Below, piece after piece: positions 38,701 through 47,900 of a DNA stretch of 64,000 nt; the stretch's first letter is position 1, and each line of letters opens with the position of its first letter. The translations under genes and the position numbers were made by a program. A model generated the notes under the pieces. It was not told the origin of the DNA. It searched no databases and saw only the letters and a program-made list of their open reading frames with translations. Origin of the DNA: Nyssa sinensis (Eukaryota > Streptophyta > Magnoliopsida > Cornales > Nyssaceae); the NCBI GenBank assembly GCA_008638375.1, contig CM018041.1:5385501-5449500 (forward strand), read 5' to 3'.

Positions 38701-41060
38701 TCCTAAAACTAGGACTCCAGACCATCTCATCCCAACCATGTCCCAACACTCCCTCACCTAAGCCCCCTTATCACAAGCCAAACCATACAGGGCAAGAAAT
38801 AACACCCACAAAGCCTCATCCCCACTCCAATCATCCTCCCACAACAAATCCCACCCTCTCGTGAAACTCCCTCCACAACCTCATGATGCCCCCCCACGAC
38901 CTTAAGACCCATCCACCCCACCAGACTTCCAACCCCCTTCCTCACACCATACTTAGAAGCTATAACCTCCCTCCACAACTCCTCGCCTTCTAACCCAAAC
39001 CTCCACAACCATTTGCCAAGAAGCGCCTTCTTAAAGATTTTTAAATCCTTCACCCCTAGCCCACCTAAATAAATTGGCTTCCTCACCTTGTCCTAGCTCA
39101 TCAAGTGCACCTTTCTATTATCCCCTCATGACCCCACAAAATCAATTGTAACATGATTTCATCCATTTATAGAACATAGGGTTCCATAAAATGTATAGAG
39201 TTTTAAGCAATACAATCAAATGGTCGTAAAGTTAGCTAAAATTACGCTTTTCTTCAGCAACTATGGTTTTTCATTATAATTTTGACGCTTGTTGTCTCAA
39301 ATATTCAAAGTCACTGGACTCAATGATCAAAAGACCATGCTAATTGCACCAATTTTAATGATGTTGGACCCTAAACCTATACACTTGTGTGTTCTCCAAA
39401 AATCAGGAAGCATAAAGATAATTTTTTATTTCAGTATGAAATTAATTTCTCCATAGAAATAAGAAGTATCACTTCGCATGCACATCAGAATTGATTTTGA
39501 AGAATCATGCAATGGTAGCAGTAAATAGAACATAATACTAGAAAGTTCATACCTTTTCTTCTTTCTTTTTCTTTTTTTCAAGGTCTTCAATTGTTGGTTG
39601 GGCCTCTGATTCCACCTAAAAGTTCAAGGGAATAGGGAATTAAAGATCAAAATTCAAGCAAGTTCAAGCTTATCAAACCCGTATTTAAAGCTTTAACATG
39701 CATAAAAAGAACAATCAATAGAATCATCAATCACTAAAAGCATTAACAGTGAATAGCATTCAAAATAACAGTCATGAAGACCTTTTATCAAACCTGTATT
39801 TAAAGCTTTAACATGCATAAAAAGAACAATCAATAGAATCATTAGTCACTAAATGCATTAACAATGAATAACATTCAAAATAACAGCCATTGAAGACCTT
39901 TTATTCTATCTACACACACACACACATATGTATATATATAACTTAACAAAGTTTTATTCCAATTATTTGAAATCGACTACATGAAATATGTCTCACATTT
40001 TGCTCTTTTGAAAGACATCATTTTGGTTACACATGCTATCATATCTCTCAACCCAGGTTAATTTGATCTCCCCCTTCTTATATTATTACCCTCAATGAGA
40101 ATCATGTTCCTTACACCTTACACCTTACTAGTGCAGTTATTAGTATTCATTATACATGACTACACCACCTTAATGGGTTCTCTCTCATTGTTCTCTCCTA
40201 TGAGTGTTTCCTTCCATCATTTTACAAATATATTAATTTTATTTTCCCTATCTTACCACACATCTATTTATCTTCATTTCAATTACATTCATTTTATGAA
40301 TGTATTATTTTTTTTTACTACCGAACACTTTTTCATTCAACATGATTGGTGTAATAGTTATTCTATAAAATTAACATTTTTAATTTTAAATCAAAATTCG
40401 CTCGGAATCTACACATCGAAATAGGCTACCCGGTCAGTTTTAATGCAATTCAGAAACTATGACTTTTGGATCCAATATTGAATACACATAAAAAAATAAA
40501 TAAATAAAAGACAAATTTTTGGAAGCATTATTTGTAAAACAAATGCCACCATTGTAATCTACATGTCAAAATGCTAGGCCATCAATATTTGTGTAATTAT
40601 GTGATATTGACTTTTATGGCCTCGAATAGCCAACACAGTATAAATAAATTGTATTAGCGCCTAACCTAATCAAGCATGCTTTCTTCATGATTAGATGAAG
40701 ACGGATACTGTTTTTCACCAAAACTAAAGAAAGAAGATGTCTCTATTGCCTCTTCCTCTAAAATTTGGTGAACATGCACACTTTATGCAGGTAATATTAC
40801 CAACAACAAAAAAAAAAAGACAAACAAAAACAAAAACAAAAACTAAACTCAACTCAACAAAGCCTTTATCCCAATTATTTGGGTTCGGCTTCGTGAATCT
40901 TATCTCGCCAATTCAAACAATACAGATAGAGAGCATAATTCGAATTTCGACCACTTAATCAGATCATGTTTGTTTATATAATTACACATATATACACAGT
41001 ACATGAATCCAAAGACTAAGAGGTAATATTGAGAAGTCATCAACAACTCACCAGAGCCAT
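8710..41060 (-). CDS. VALRS (TWN2-like): Valyl-tRNA synthetase (ValRS), 21 coding exons, frame broken by 4 single-base insertions
   Basis: Class Ia synthetase charging tRNA-Val. Coding exons, 5' to 3' on the minus strand: 41052-41060, 39553-39615, 35658-35720, 35295-35464, 35132-35204, 33606-33671, 33430-33513, 32669-32746, 32446-32529, 32230-32309, 27424-27481, 27030-27332, 26736-26906, 21085-21284, 20274-20676, 19536-19788, 18945-19448, 17716-17822, 16704-16803, 10405-10550, 8710-8896 (edges may be off by one base). All introns are GT-AG. The exons sum to 3,202 nt; removing four extra bases (19107, 19309, 19324, 19734) gives 1,066 codons including the stop. Landmarks: Lys-rich N-terminus, HIGH motif near residue 138, editing-domain motif TTRVET near 320, WWGHRIPAW segment, KMSKS near 649, anticodon-binding region, C-terminal charged coiled coil ending at TGA 8710-8712. 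Arabidopsis ValRS is about the same size. An in-frame TGA appears just 5' of the ATG, so this is the cytosolic-type start; I see no mitochondrial presequence joined in frame. Confidence 0.95.
9028..9295. repeat. Tandem duplication, unit about 130 bp, two copies
   Basis: Copy 1 about 9028-9165 and copy 2 about 9168-9295 share AGCACTAATATT-like, TGATGACAAGAGG.TCAAGC, GATTGATTCAAAATAT and CCCCAATAAAA...GGGGGAACTCCCAATTT blocks in the same order. In the last ValRS intron. Confidence 0.75.
9332..9668. mobile_element. MITE-like element with imperfect inverted ends
   Basis: Left end TGCTCCATTTGGTAGGAGG and inverted right end TGCTTTGTTTGATAGGAGG; purine-rich left half and pyrimidine-rich right half (GGAAGGAAAGG / TCCTTTCC). 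No matching target duplication seen (TTC versus TTA). In the last ValRS intron. Confidence 0.5.
11040..11375 (+). mobile_element. RTE-type LINE C-terminal fragment
   Basis: Plus-strand reading gives [15 protein letters not shown] (about 11097-11145) and, after a stop, [19 protein letters not shown] (about 11164-11220), a diverged form of the conserved C-terminal stretch of plant RTE reverse transcriptases (ALLYGAECW, KVAEMRMLRWMCG). Broken by stops. In the ValRS intron 10551-16703. Confidence 0.75.
11478..11545 (+). mobile_element. Au-like SINE 3' fragment
   Basis: Plus strand GGGTGCATTTAACCCTCCCC, AGACCCCGTAGTGGCGCCTC, then GTACTAGGCTAGCCCC matches the 3' half of the SINE at 4268 read in reverse. 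The 5' tRNA-like part is missing. Confidence 0.6.
11580..12430 (+). mobile_element. Degenerate L1-type LINE fragment
   Basis: Plus strand shows scattered remnants in the order expected of a LINE C-terminus: a [12 protein letters not shown] stretch near 11727-11750, [10 protein letters not shown] near 11875-11900, and MVDHLLVHY near 12369-12395 (zinc-binding region). Frames shift repeatedly. Assigned by resemblance to the better preserved copies in this window. Confidence 0.5.
12631..13246. mobile_element. Non-autonomous hAT element
   Basis: Inverted ends TAGGGGTATCAATTTTTGAC and (reverse complement of the other end) TAGGGGTGTCAATCGTGTCG. Flanked by near-identical 8-bp target duplications AGTTTGAT (12623-12630) and GGTTTGAT (13247-13254), as hAT transposases make. 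Subterminal repeats of GGGTCGTGTCGTGTC and GGGTTGACCC type occur at both ends. No transposase frame; 616 bp. In the ValRS intron 10551-16703. Confidence 0.85.
14535..15048 (-). mobile_element. L1-type LINE 3' fragment
   Basis: Minus-strand frames include [26 protein letters not shown] zinc-binding residues (about 14930-15010) and an ERNKRVFED segment (about 14740-14770), the C-terminal part of plant L1-type reverse transcriptase polyproteins. The poly(T)-GATAATTA junction at 14535-14555 marks the 3' tail. It is 5'-truncated, out of frame, and sits in the ValRS intron between 10550 and 16704. Confidence 0.75.
17480..17545. repeat. 33-bp perfect tandem duplication
   Basis: AAATAAAACTATAGATTCAC followed by CTTCTTATTTAC occurs twice in a row with no mismatch. 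In the ValRS intron 16804-17715, which suggests a very recent slip. Confidence 0.85.
18040..18420 (+). other. Unassigned sequence joined to the H4 pseudogene
   Basis: Purine-rich, relatively GC-rich stretch directly 5' of the H4-like segment, unlike the AT-rich intron around it. It holds an open minus-strand frame (18110-18589) that I read as a shadow of the antisense H4 copy rather than a gene. It may be diverged 5' sequence of the same retrocopy or a separate insertion. Confidence 0.35.
18420..18800 (+). pseudogene. Processed histone H4 pseudogene
   Basis: Plus-strand sequence from about 18430 resembles the histone H4 region [17 protein letters not shown] and reads almost perfectly as [16 protein letters not shown] followed by [17 protein letters not shown] (about 18466-18590). 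It then jumps to the H4 C-terminal GG-stop, losing about 25 nt that would encode the ALKRQGRTLYG segment. The first third of H4 is missing or unrecognisable and the frame is interrupted by stops. A 3' trailer ends in an A-rich tract at about 18750-18790, as expected for an mRNA copied into DNA by a LINE. It lies antisense in a ValRS intron. H4 is a nucleosome core histone; this copy cannot encode it. Confidence 0.78.
21716..25330 (-). mobile_element. L1-type LINE, 5'-truncated, with endonuclease and reverse transcriptase
   Basis: Largest retroelement in the window, in the ValRS intron between 21284 and 26736, same strand as the gene. In element order: apurinic-type endonuclease (25286-24644) with CLQETK near 25220 and SDHHPI near 24785; reverse transcriptase (about 24190-23150) with [26 protein letters not shown] and a catalytic box FVDD near 23400; then C-terminal zinc-binding and [10 protein letters not shown] segments (22200-21880); 3' tail with TATCAA-type end near 21690-21730. 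ORF1 (nucleic-acid-binding protein) is absent, so it is 5'-truncated, and many stops and frameshifts split the coding region; it is inactive. Confidence 0.88.
25351..25759 (+). mobile_element. Copia-type LTR followed by a primer binding site
   Basis: The candidate LTR runs TGTGGCC...CATAACA (25351-25743), has a TATA motif near 25558, and is followed by AATTGGTATAAGAGCTT, which matches the initiator-Met tRNA primer site (TGGTATCAGAGC) except for one base. No second LTR, gag or pol is seen, so only the 5' end is left. It abuts the truncated 5' end of the LINE at 21716. Confidence 0.6.
28128..28365. mobile_element. Diverged second copy of the same Stowaway MITE
   Basis: Begins CTCCCTTTAGGGA and ends GGGACAAGGGGAG; the interior shares TTTAATGCTTT, TAAATTTA.AAAACTAACCT and TTTCACATTGA blocks with the MITE at 31279. 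The left TA target is no longer evident. 238 bp in the same ValRS intron. Confidence 0.7.
29305..29877. mobile_element. Possible hAT-like element
   Basis: Left end TATGAAGCACGGACTC and inverted right end TAAGAAGCACAAACACGGAC resemble each other and hAT ends; internal GTCCATGTCC / GTGTCCACGTCCGTG repeats lie near the right end. Flanking 8-mers (GTGTAAGC, GAGTGAAA) match poorly, so the call rests on the ends. In ValRS intron 10. Confidence 0.45.
29985..30140 (-). mobile_element. Two tandem short LINE/SINE tails
   Basis: Two copies of T-run-TATAAGTAATC followed by an AACAAATAGCAGCAAGAGGT-like segment, at about 29990-30040 and 30088-30135. Each looks like the reverse of a retroelement 3' tail. 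Within ValRS intron 10 (27482-32229). Confidence 0.45.
30545..31146. repeat. Tandem duplication, unit about 300 bp
   Basis: Unit 1 (about 30550-30860) and unit 2 (about 30861-31146) share, in order: ATATATATATTATAATATAA, TAATAGTGTT, GTTGAATAAA, TTGAAATAGAACTCTACTA, ACTATAAACTAGTCA, GAATTATTCAGG and TTTACAAAATGAATAAGT. Moderate divergence (substitutions and small gaps). Immediately precedes the Stowaway MITE. Confidence 0.85.
31279..31540. mobile_element. Stowaway-type MITE
   Basis: Terminal inverted repeats CTCCCTTTGTCCCATAAA and CTCCCTCCGTCCCAATTTAA, flanked on both sides by TA (31277-31278 and 31541-31542), the target of Tc1/mariner transposases. 262 bp, no coding capacity. In ValRS intron 10. 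Confidence 0.9.
33897..34836. mobile_element. DNA-transposon-like element with GATACG subterminal repeats
   Basis: Bounded by a 13-bp direct repeat ATTACTATAATCA (33884-33896 and 34837-34849). Inside it the ends are rich in GTATCG, GATACGTATC and TAAGATAC in both orientations, including CGTATCGTGCGATA near 34720. TAGTTGTCGAAG and inverted TAGTTTTTAGTA are plausible short terminal repeats. Superfamily uncertain (hAT gives 8 bp, Mutator about 9 bp). Non-coding; in the ValRS intron 33672-35131. Confidence 0.6.
35975..36055 (-). mobile_element. tRNA-derived SINE fragment
   Basis: On the minus strand: AAGGTCCCAGGTTCAGCTCC (box B GGTTCAGCTCC), then CACTTACCTATCAAAAAAAG at the 3' end. The tail is the same as that of the SINE at 49699. 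The A-box half is missing or diverged. ValRS intron between 35720 and 39553. Confidence 0.55.
36400..36485 (-). mobile_element. LINE 3' tail fragment
   Basis: Plus-strand T-run with ATAAGTAAAGTAAATTG and a GTGCCCGAGGGGGCGAG segment, closely similar to the tail of the LINE at 37935. Short, non-coding, in ValRS intron 2. Confidence 0.5.
37092..37743. mobile_element. Non-autonomous hAT-like element
   Basis: Ends CAAGGATCAAAGTTTCGTTT and, inverted, CAAGAATCAAAATATCGTTT. Perfect 8-bp target duplication CACTAGCA at 37084-37091 and 37744-37751. Subterminal repeats of CGAAACG / CGTTTC. 652 bp, AT-rich core, no transposase. In ValRS intron 2. Confidence 0.85.
37935..39110 (-). mobile_element. L1-type LINE fragment
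   Basis: Minus-strand frames give the motif [20 protein letters not shown] (about 39005-39065), typical of the region after reverse transcriptase in plant L1 elements, followed by [14 protein letters not shown] and zinc-binding remnants toward 38340. The 3' end is the plus-strand T-run with GATAAGTAAAAG at 37938-37965. Broken by stops; lies in ValRS intron 2 (35721-39552). Confidence 0.8.
39669..39905. repeat. Tandem duplication, unit about 119 bp
   Basis: TATCAAACCCGTATTTAAAG to ATGAAGACCTTT is repeated once, right after itself, with few differences (copies about 39669-39787 and 39788-39905). In ValRS intron 1, next to the exon at 39553-39615. Confidence 0.85.
39935..40440 (-). mobile_element. 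RTE-type LINE 3' fragment
   Basis: On the minus strand 40380-40190 reads [11 protein letters not shown] and [10 protein letters not shown], a weak match to the RTE C-terminus, followed by a tail with TCATGTAGTCGATTTCAAAT and AATAAAACTTTGTT (39950-39990), the usual RTE 3' end. Degenerate, in ValRS intron 1. Confidence 0.55.
40845..40925 (-). mobile_element. RTE LINE 3' tail
   Basis: Plus strand CAACAAAGCCTTTATCCCAA followed by TTATTTGGGTTCGGC is the reverse of the common plant RTE 3' terminus (GGGATAAAGGCTTTGTTG). In ValRS intron 1. Confidence 0.6.
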
Positions 41061-41330
41061 TGCTTAACAGAAGAAAACGTTCACTTTTGATATGATCTGA
41101 ACACAAAAATATGAAAACAAATGATACAAACCAAGAGAAATTTGCAGACTGAACTGAAGAATCTCGTATTATACAACAAGAGAGGGTACCTCAGTATGCA
41201 AGCGTTCTTCCGAAAGCACGAGCGGGGCGAATGAGAGGGAGGAAGAGAAAGAAAAGAAGCGAAGGTAGGGTTTTTAGAGAGCAAGAAGCTGGCAAAGGAT
41301 GTAAAATGGCCGCCCTTAACGAATCTAATT
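41061..41330 (-). promoter_or_regulatory. 5' UTR (probably with a short UTR intron) and promoter of ValRS
   Basis: The first coding exon supplies only Met-Ala-Leu (41052-41060). About 130 nt upstream is a plausible donor (GAG/GTACCC, near 41187-41192), and TTCTGTTAAG just before CAATGG is a plausible acceptor, suggesting a 5'-UTR intron of roughly 125 nt. The region 41190-41300 is purine-rich on the plus strand (pyrimidine-rich on the coding strand) and has more CpG than the surroundings, as in housekeeping plant promoters. Inferred from position and composition. Confidence 0.4.
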
Positions 41331-41765
41331 CCTGAAAACGGATCAACGCAGCCAAAATTCAACCGTTTTTGACAGTTCAAAATAGGTCTTTCAATGTATC
41401 CGGATCTGGCCCGAATGTGATCGGATCCCATAATGATATTTCAGTATTTGTTAAACAGTTCGGATATTAGCAAAGCATAATATGTCATATATAAATAAAA
41501 TATATTAAAATTAAATAATTTATAATAATTGAACATTAATATAATATATAGGATTAAATCAATACTCGGATTTGGATTAATTAATAAGTTGGATTATTGG
41601 ATCCAAACAAATATTTTTTTTCCAACAAATTATATTCTGACGTATTATTCATATGGCCTAGTTCAAAATGATAGCATTTCGAAAAAGGAGATACAGGTTT
41701 TGAGAAAAAAACAAAATTCACTTGACCCTTGTTATCTTGTTTATGTCTATTCCAATAATTTTTTA

Positions 41766-41965
41766 GATTATGTTTGGTACGGAAGAATAAAATAATTATT
41801 CTATGGAACAAATATGAAATGAAACATAAATGGTATGGAATAGAATAGAGATTACTCAATTAGGTCAAAAAAATGCTTAGAATGATTTTTAATGAAATGT
41901 CAATTCCATGAAAAAGTTAGAATAGACGTTCCTAAAATATTTATTTCACTGTACCAAATATGATC
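41766..41965. mobile_element. Harbinger-type MITE (200 bp)
   Basis: Inverted ends GATTATGTTTGGTAC and GATCATATTTGGTAC with TTA on both flanks (41763-41765 and 41966-41968), the 3-bp target of PIF/Harbinger elements. Non-coding, just upstream of the ValRS promoter region. Confidence 0.78.
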
Positions 41966-44334
41966 TTAGTATACATACATTCTAACAATAGTAGTCAAAA
42001 TGAGTATTTGTTTTATATTTTTAATATATTTTTCTTTATTCCCAGCTCCCGCCACTCTCTCTCTCTCTCTCTCTTCCCATTAGAAGCATATATAACTCTT
42101 ATTCAATATTGTTCATGACTCCCGTATTAGAGTGTAGAAATGGATGAATAGGAGACAAATTGATAATTTTGGACTTAAAAGCACATGCCTCCCCTCCTGC
42201 ATCCTCTCTTGAATATGCTCTAAATTAAAGAATTAAACTCATATCTAGTTTTAATTTGGGTTGGATTAGCCAAGGGGAGACCCAAGCCCAATCTCAAAAA
42301 TAAAATAAAAACATATTAGGAGAGAGTCTCTAGTTGTATAATTTTTTATCACATTCAATAGAAGAATAAAAAAAATTTTCATCCGTTCCGCTTAACATAG
42401 CAAGTATTGGAGTTTTGTGCATTGGATATAATTTTTTATTTTTTAATAAAAATAAAATAAGATTAATATGATCATAAAGTTTAACAAATGCTAAAACTTG
42501 AAAGTTACGCAATAATTGTAATAGATTGTCAAGATATCTTGACTTTAACTTGATGACCAAGTTGTCGATAAATTCATCAGGTTCACAATGGTGAAGACTT
42601 GGAAAACTTGGTGACCAAGGATAAACAACTATTTATATTTATATTATATATTATATATATATATATATATATATCACTAACTTCAACAACCGATGAAGTG
42701 AGAAAATGATGTATATCCCTCTTATCTCTCTCAACACTAATATTTTTTCTTGTCATTCTTGTGAGATAAAAAAAATCTTTGTACTGTAAAAGCTAAAATA
42801 AATTGTCTGAAAATATTCGAGTCGGAGAACAGTTAACCCGGCCTGACTTACAGCCCTACTTTAAAACTTTGAAAGCTAGTGATTCCCACTAATGAGTGCA
42901 GGGACAAGATAAAAAGATGCCCTATCCATTTATGTCCCCTTTGATCCTCTTGTTAACAACTTTATACAGTACCAATTATTTCTCAAGAATAACAAATTGC
43001 ACTAATTACAGAGTCTGCTGCTTTACCATGTTAAAAATATATACACTTGCTGCAGCCAGGACTGAAACAAGGCTTACTTGTAGCACAGTGAATACATGTT
43101 TATACAATATATCATGAAATATGATCAGAGTTGAAGAGTTAAATTCTTATAACTGATCGTCAATAACATTATATATAAATTAATTACTTGTATTAATCAC
43201 TAACCTTCACATATATATTCAAATTCTATGGGGAAAAAAAATCACATATACATTCTTAAGTATATTTTACAAAAAGAATTAACACATTCTCTAGCTTAAG
43301 AAACATATACAAAAATTGATGTAAACATCTGTATATACATTTTTTCTATTTTAATAATAAATAACATAATAATTTAGAAATTTGTATTAATTGTTAAATA
43401 AAAGAATTATAAATTGTCTACCAAGAAAAAAAAAATGTGTTCAACCTTTACCTAAGGATTTCAGAATGCATCAAATGAACCATGGCAATGTCCAATAGTC
43501 CAATTCTAATCGTTGATCTCCTACACTGGAGTTTCATTTTAATAGAAACAGACACATTCGAGCCATCGCCGAGCAACTCAAGAAAAAAAACTTAATTCAA
43601 GTATTCAACTATGTATGGACAGTTCAGAAATATAAGCCAATAACAAATGGATCCACATAATCTAAGATTGTAAATTATAAGACGACTGTATGATAATAAT
43701 TACATAAAAACTTTATTAAAAGTTGGGCTTTCAACAAGTAAATTTAGCTGGATGATGATATATATATGTACACGAATGGAGGGCCATAGCAGCGTGGGAA
43801 GAGGCGAAAAACACACCAGATTCGACCAACTGCTTTTATCTTAACATCAAACAAGCATCTTCTTCCTGACTTGGCACAAAAAACAAAAAAACAAAAAAAT
43901 AGTAATAATAGTAAGAAGAAGACTATAAAAATCGAAAAGCCCACAAAGTTATCCAAACAATGAATTACACTTTCTGCAATCAGGAGCCTAAGTTGTGCAA
44001 CAATAAAATTATTTCATCCTACAGGTCACCGGTAATTGAATGGCAGCGGATTTATCACCAAAAGAAGTAATTAATAAATAAGTACATAAAGAAAATAACG
44101 GAACATCCACAATTAGGGATACAGATGCATTCAATGCCATGATATGATGCATTCTCATACCAAATCAGTACAAGAATTGCCAAATAGAGGGAAAATGCAG
44201 TCAACAAACTTCATCGAGAAACGCCTTTACATCCTGCTATATTAGTCAAGCGCTAGGTGCCACATAAATATGCATAGCAAGGTTCAAATCAAATATTGTT
44301 TGATATTAATGAAGTAAGAGTGACATGATTCAAA
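41966..44334. other. Intergenic between ValRS and ATG3, no gene seen
   Basis: Very AT-rich; short open frames only. Microsatellites at 42056 and 42652. Nothing recognisable otherwise. Confidence 0.5.
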
Positions 44335-44500
44335 TTGAGGGTCATGCTAGGAGCGCAGCGACAAAAATTAACTTTGATAGGTAGTTATAAAAAACATATG
44401 AGCATGTGTGATGTAATTTAAGGAATGATTTGAAAAGAATGGTGAGACATGATTCATGTAGCTGAACCCAAATAATTGAGATAAAGGCTTTGTTGAATTA
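44335..44500 (+). mobile_element. RTE LINE 3' tail
   Basis: Plus-strand sequence with ATTCATGTAGCTGAACCCAA, then ATTGAGATAAAGGCTTTGTT (about 44450-44495): the 3' end of an RTE-type LINE in the opposite orientation to the tail at 40845. Intergenic, beyond the ATG3 stop. Confidence 0.6.
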
Positions 44501-44589
44501 TTAAATTCCAAAAAAAAAACCACTCTAATTCTTCAAAGTATTTTGTAGATTCGAAGATAATTTTTTAAAAATGCTATACTTTTGGGTAG

Positions 44590-44735
44590 TAGTAGTCCTA
44601 CCCTATGTAGATTCTTTTGTAAAGTATTTGGAAGGTTTGCAGCATTGATTTTGTATCAGCTCTTCTTTGTATACGGGTTCGCCCCCCTTGGGGGGTTTTT
44701 AATACAAATACCTTCTACTTAAAAAAAAAAATTGG
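44590..44735 (+). mobile_element. LINE 3' tail
   Basis: About 140 bp ending in CTTCTACTT followed by a poly(A) run (44708-44731), with the GGGTTCGCCCCCCTTGGGG segment also seen, in reverse, near 36430-36450 and 37975-37995 in other LINE tails. It lies just beyond the ATG3 stop codon. Confidence 0.5.
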
Positions 44736-44960
44736 TTCGTAGACTGCATGATTCACTCTCTAGATCCTCAAGTACCAATTAAAGAGTAAATACATCATGA
44801 CCATCTATCATATCAACACCAGCAAAAGTTGGTGACAAAATTTCCACCAGCATGTTGGCAAGATTCATATGGAGGAAAGAAGAGTTTTAATTATTGGAAT
44901 TTACCTGAGAATTTAGGAACGAGTGAAGCAGGATTTTAGTTATTGGAATTTACCTTAAAA

Positions 44961-47900
44961 TTATGTGCTGGAGCTGCCAAGATCAAAGTCCATGGTGTAG
45001 TCATATTCAACTAGTTGGAATCACAGAGGCCACAAATTTCAAAAATAAGAAGAGGTACCTATAAAAAGTACTTGATATTAAAACTAGAAAGAAGAGAAAA
45101 AAGGAAAAAAATTGGGAAAGCAGAAACCATAACATCAACATATAATAAGATAAAACTGAACAATCATTAATTTGTAAGAAGTCGAGATGAAAAGACGGAG
45201 AATCAACTGCCCCGCATATTTAGCTAAGTGCTGTGTTCATGAGATGTATCAAAGATAATTTCACAATCTCGTCTAGTTTATCTTCCACTGCAATTACAGT
45301 GGTTATAGTTAAATAAAAGGTTGTTAGTAGTATTTCATATCATTTTGCACTATACTGTACAATATGGTTAAGAGACTCACAATATGATATGTATCGCTTG
45401 TATTGTCGATACGGTACAGCCGTTGAAACAACAGCATTCAGATTTTCTTTTTTTAATGGAAACACCTTCGTTTTCTAATTCTTTTAAAGATCTATTGTTC
45501 CAGCCAGCATATGCTAATTGATCAAACTCCTCTTTCTGATTTTAGATGATTGAACTCCTCACTTCTATGACGATCTCCTCTCAGTTCGATCTCTGTGGAT
45601 CGACAACTCTACCTTGATCAAACTCCTCTCCCCCCTTGAAAAGCATTAAACTAAGGCTGAAGTTTGAAGCAAGGAAGAGAATTCTACCCTTGCTACCCTA
45701 AGAGAAGGTCAACCTCGTCAGACGTGAGAGAAGACCCCTGTTCTGTGCTATGCAACAAAGCTCAATTGAACCTCTGTAGCTCAAGTGACCCTAAGACTAA
45801 TCGATCCTATGTTCTATACATAATAGTCTCTTTCTTGTTGGGTTTCTGGAGCCCTAATCAAACCTCTGTTCTTTTTACTTTTTTCTCTGTTCTTTGATTG
45901 TACATAATAACTTTTTTATTTCTGAAATTGCTTGGTTAAATATCTGCCTTATTGTTGTTTATTGTTTGAACCTCATGTTCTATTTTTTTTTTTTCTCCAT
46001 TCTTTGATTGTAAGTAATACTTGGAACTTGTAATATTTATAATTTCTTGTTTCTCATATTGCATGGACAATGGATTCCAGAATTTAGTTGAATTTTTATT
46101 TTTATGCCTGAGTTGAAATGTTATTCATACCATTTTTAACATTGCATATATACATTTATAAATATATAATTATAAATGTATGTTAAAAAAAAATTGTGTA
46201 TCTCATGGACCTATGGTACATGATACAACTTTTTTAGGGGGGTTTGGAGGGTGGCGATTCTTTGACTTCTCTGGTGTGTATGAAGAGAGTGGGTAGAGTT
46301 TTTGAGGGGAATGAGAATCCCCCTTTTGTTTTAAAGAATACTTTTTGTGTCTTTTGTTTTTTTGGCCAAAAAGACATTTCCATTGTTTGTAGGGTACTTT
46401 GTAGATTTTTTTTGGGGTTTGGGGCCTTAAATTGTATAGCTTTGTAATAGCATTTCGTCCCCCTTGGATGCCTTTTTATTGAACACAATTACTTATCAAA
46501 AAAGAAGAATAAAATACAAAAGAAGCATACACCAGCTTGCAACTTTAATCAAACCTGCAGTTTGAAGTTTACTTCTTGGTTCAGGTTCAAATTTAGATTA
46601 TGGTTGTAAATATAGGTCCCCAACCAAACTGACCCGATCCAACACATCACCAACCTAATTTTATTTTAAGAAGCACGTATAAATCAAATCAAAATTTCTA
46701 AAAATGATATGAGAAAAAATTACTTGTCAACTTCTGGCTCAACTCCATGTGACATTAGAACATCAATAATTTTTTTCATAACAGCCCCATGTCGACATGG
46801 ATGCACAGATGCATGTTTCCCCGGCAAGTGTGGATGGTCTTCAATAGTCACCTGAGTTTAACAAAATCAGAATAATTGATATATTGTAGAGAAACTCTAG
46901 GCAATAAATAAGATGCAAACACAGTCACAGAAACTAATAATTAATAGACTTCTTTTTCAGTCTGAAGCTTGGCAGAAGACAGCCCTAGGGATAGGTCAAC
47001 TTTATTAAAAACAAAACAAAAACAAATTGCATGCTTGTCTTGCACCGATTAATCACAAGATGAAGAAAAAAGGACTTTTCCAGCTTGTGAATTGATAAGT
47101 AAATCCTGTCCAATTTGCTTTACTTCTGCGTGTAGTGAAGTGAGGTCATGGAAATGTTGATGTAGAGATAGGGAGTTCAAACAAGGAGTGAAAATTACAT
47201 GTCATATAGACAAGGAATGTTGAGGAGATATGGAGGGTGAAAGTAGAGACAATCTAGTGAGAGAGAGGATAGGGTAGAGGTGTGCCCCAAGCATCTCGGA
47301 GCAAGTTGTACAAGGATTCCAGTGCGTAGTACCCATTAGAGCATGACTGATGCTTAAATGGTGAGACATTGGTATTTGTACTAGTCGATGCACGTAATTA
47401 CCTCAAGGCATGTGAGAGGCTGTTAGGGTTTAGCAACAATCGCAGTGGGTGACTCCACATATCCAAGAGGACACTAGAAAAATCTCTCTTATTCTAGAAG
47501 GACCAAGGTGTACAACTATGCAAGGTAAACCTTAGTGAGCTCAATATTTTAGCCACCAAATCACATAACCTTAAGAATCCTGATGGGAACTATGGCGCAC
47601 TATAGTCGGACACCAAGCTCCAAGAGCCCCCTAAGGTATATCCCCAACCATAGGCAATCATTGGATGGTTGAGTGTGAAATAGTATGAAAATATGAAGTA
47701 GGAGTAGAGGTACACCATGCAGAGTTGGGAAGCCAGGTCCACCGTGCAACCAAGAGTGGGGGGGGCCCCAAAAGTGGAGTGACCCCAAGAGTGAGGCGAG
47801 TCCAGATCACAGTGCAAGTCCTGACAGGCAGATTATAAACCAAGTACCAACAACTTGCATTCATTGAGCAAAAATATAGGGCACATAGATCAAAACATTT

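Noticed and set aside
40095..40424. 109-codon plus-strand frame
   Set aside because: Hydrophobic shadow of a reversed RTE LINE tail, not a gene.
41081..41431. 116-codon minus-strand frame as a mitochondrial presequence of ValRS
   Set aside because: It does not join in frame to the Met-Ala-Leu exon with the splice sites I can see, and an in-frame TGA precedes that ATG.
47090..47870. Frames in 47202-47864 as a small gene
   Set aside because: Three mutually overlapping minus frames with no family motif, inside an ATG3 intron; probably old repeat sequence.
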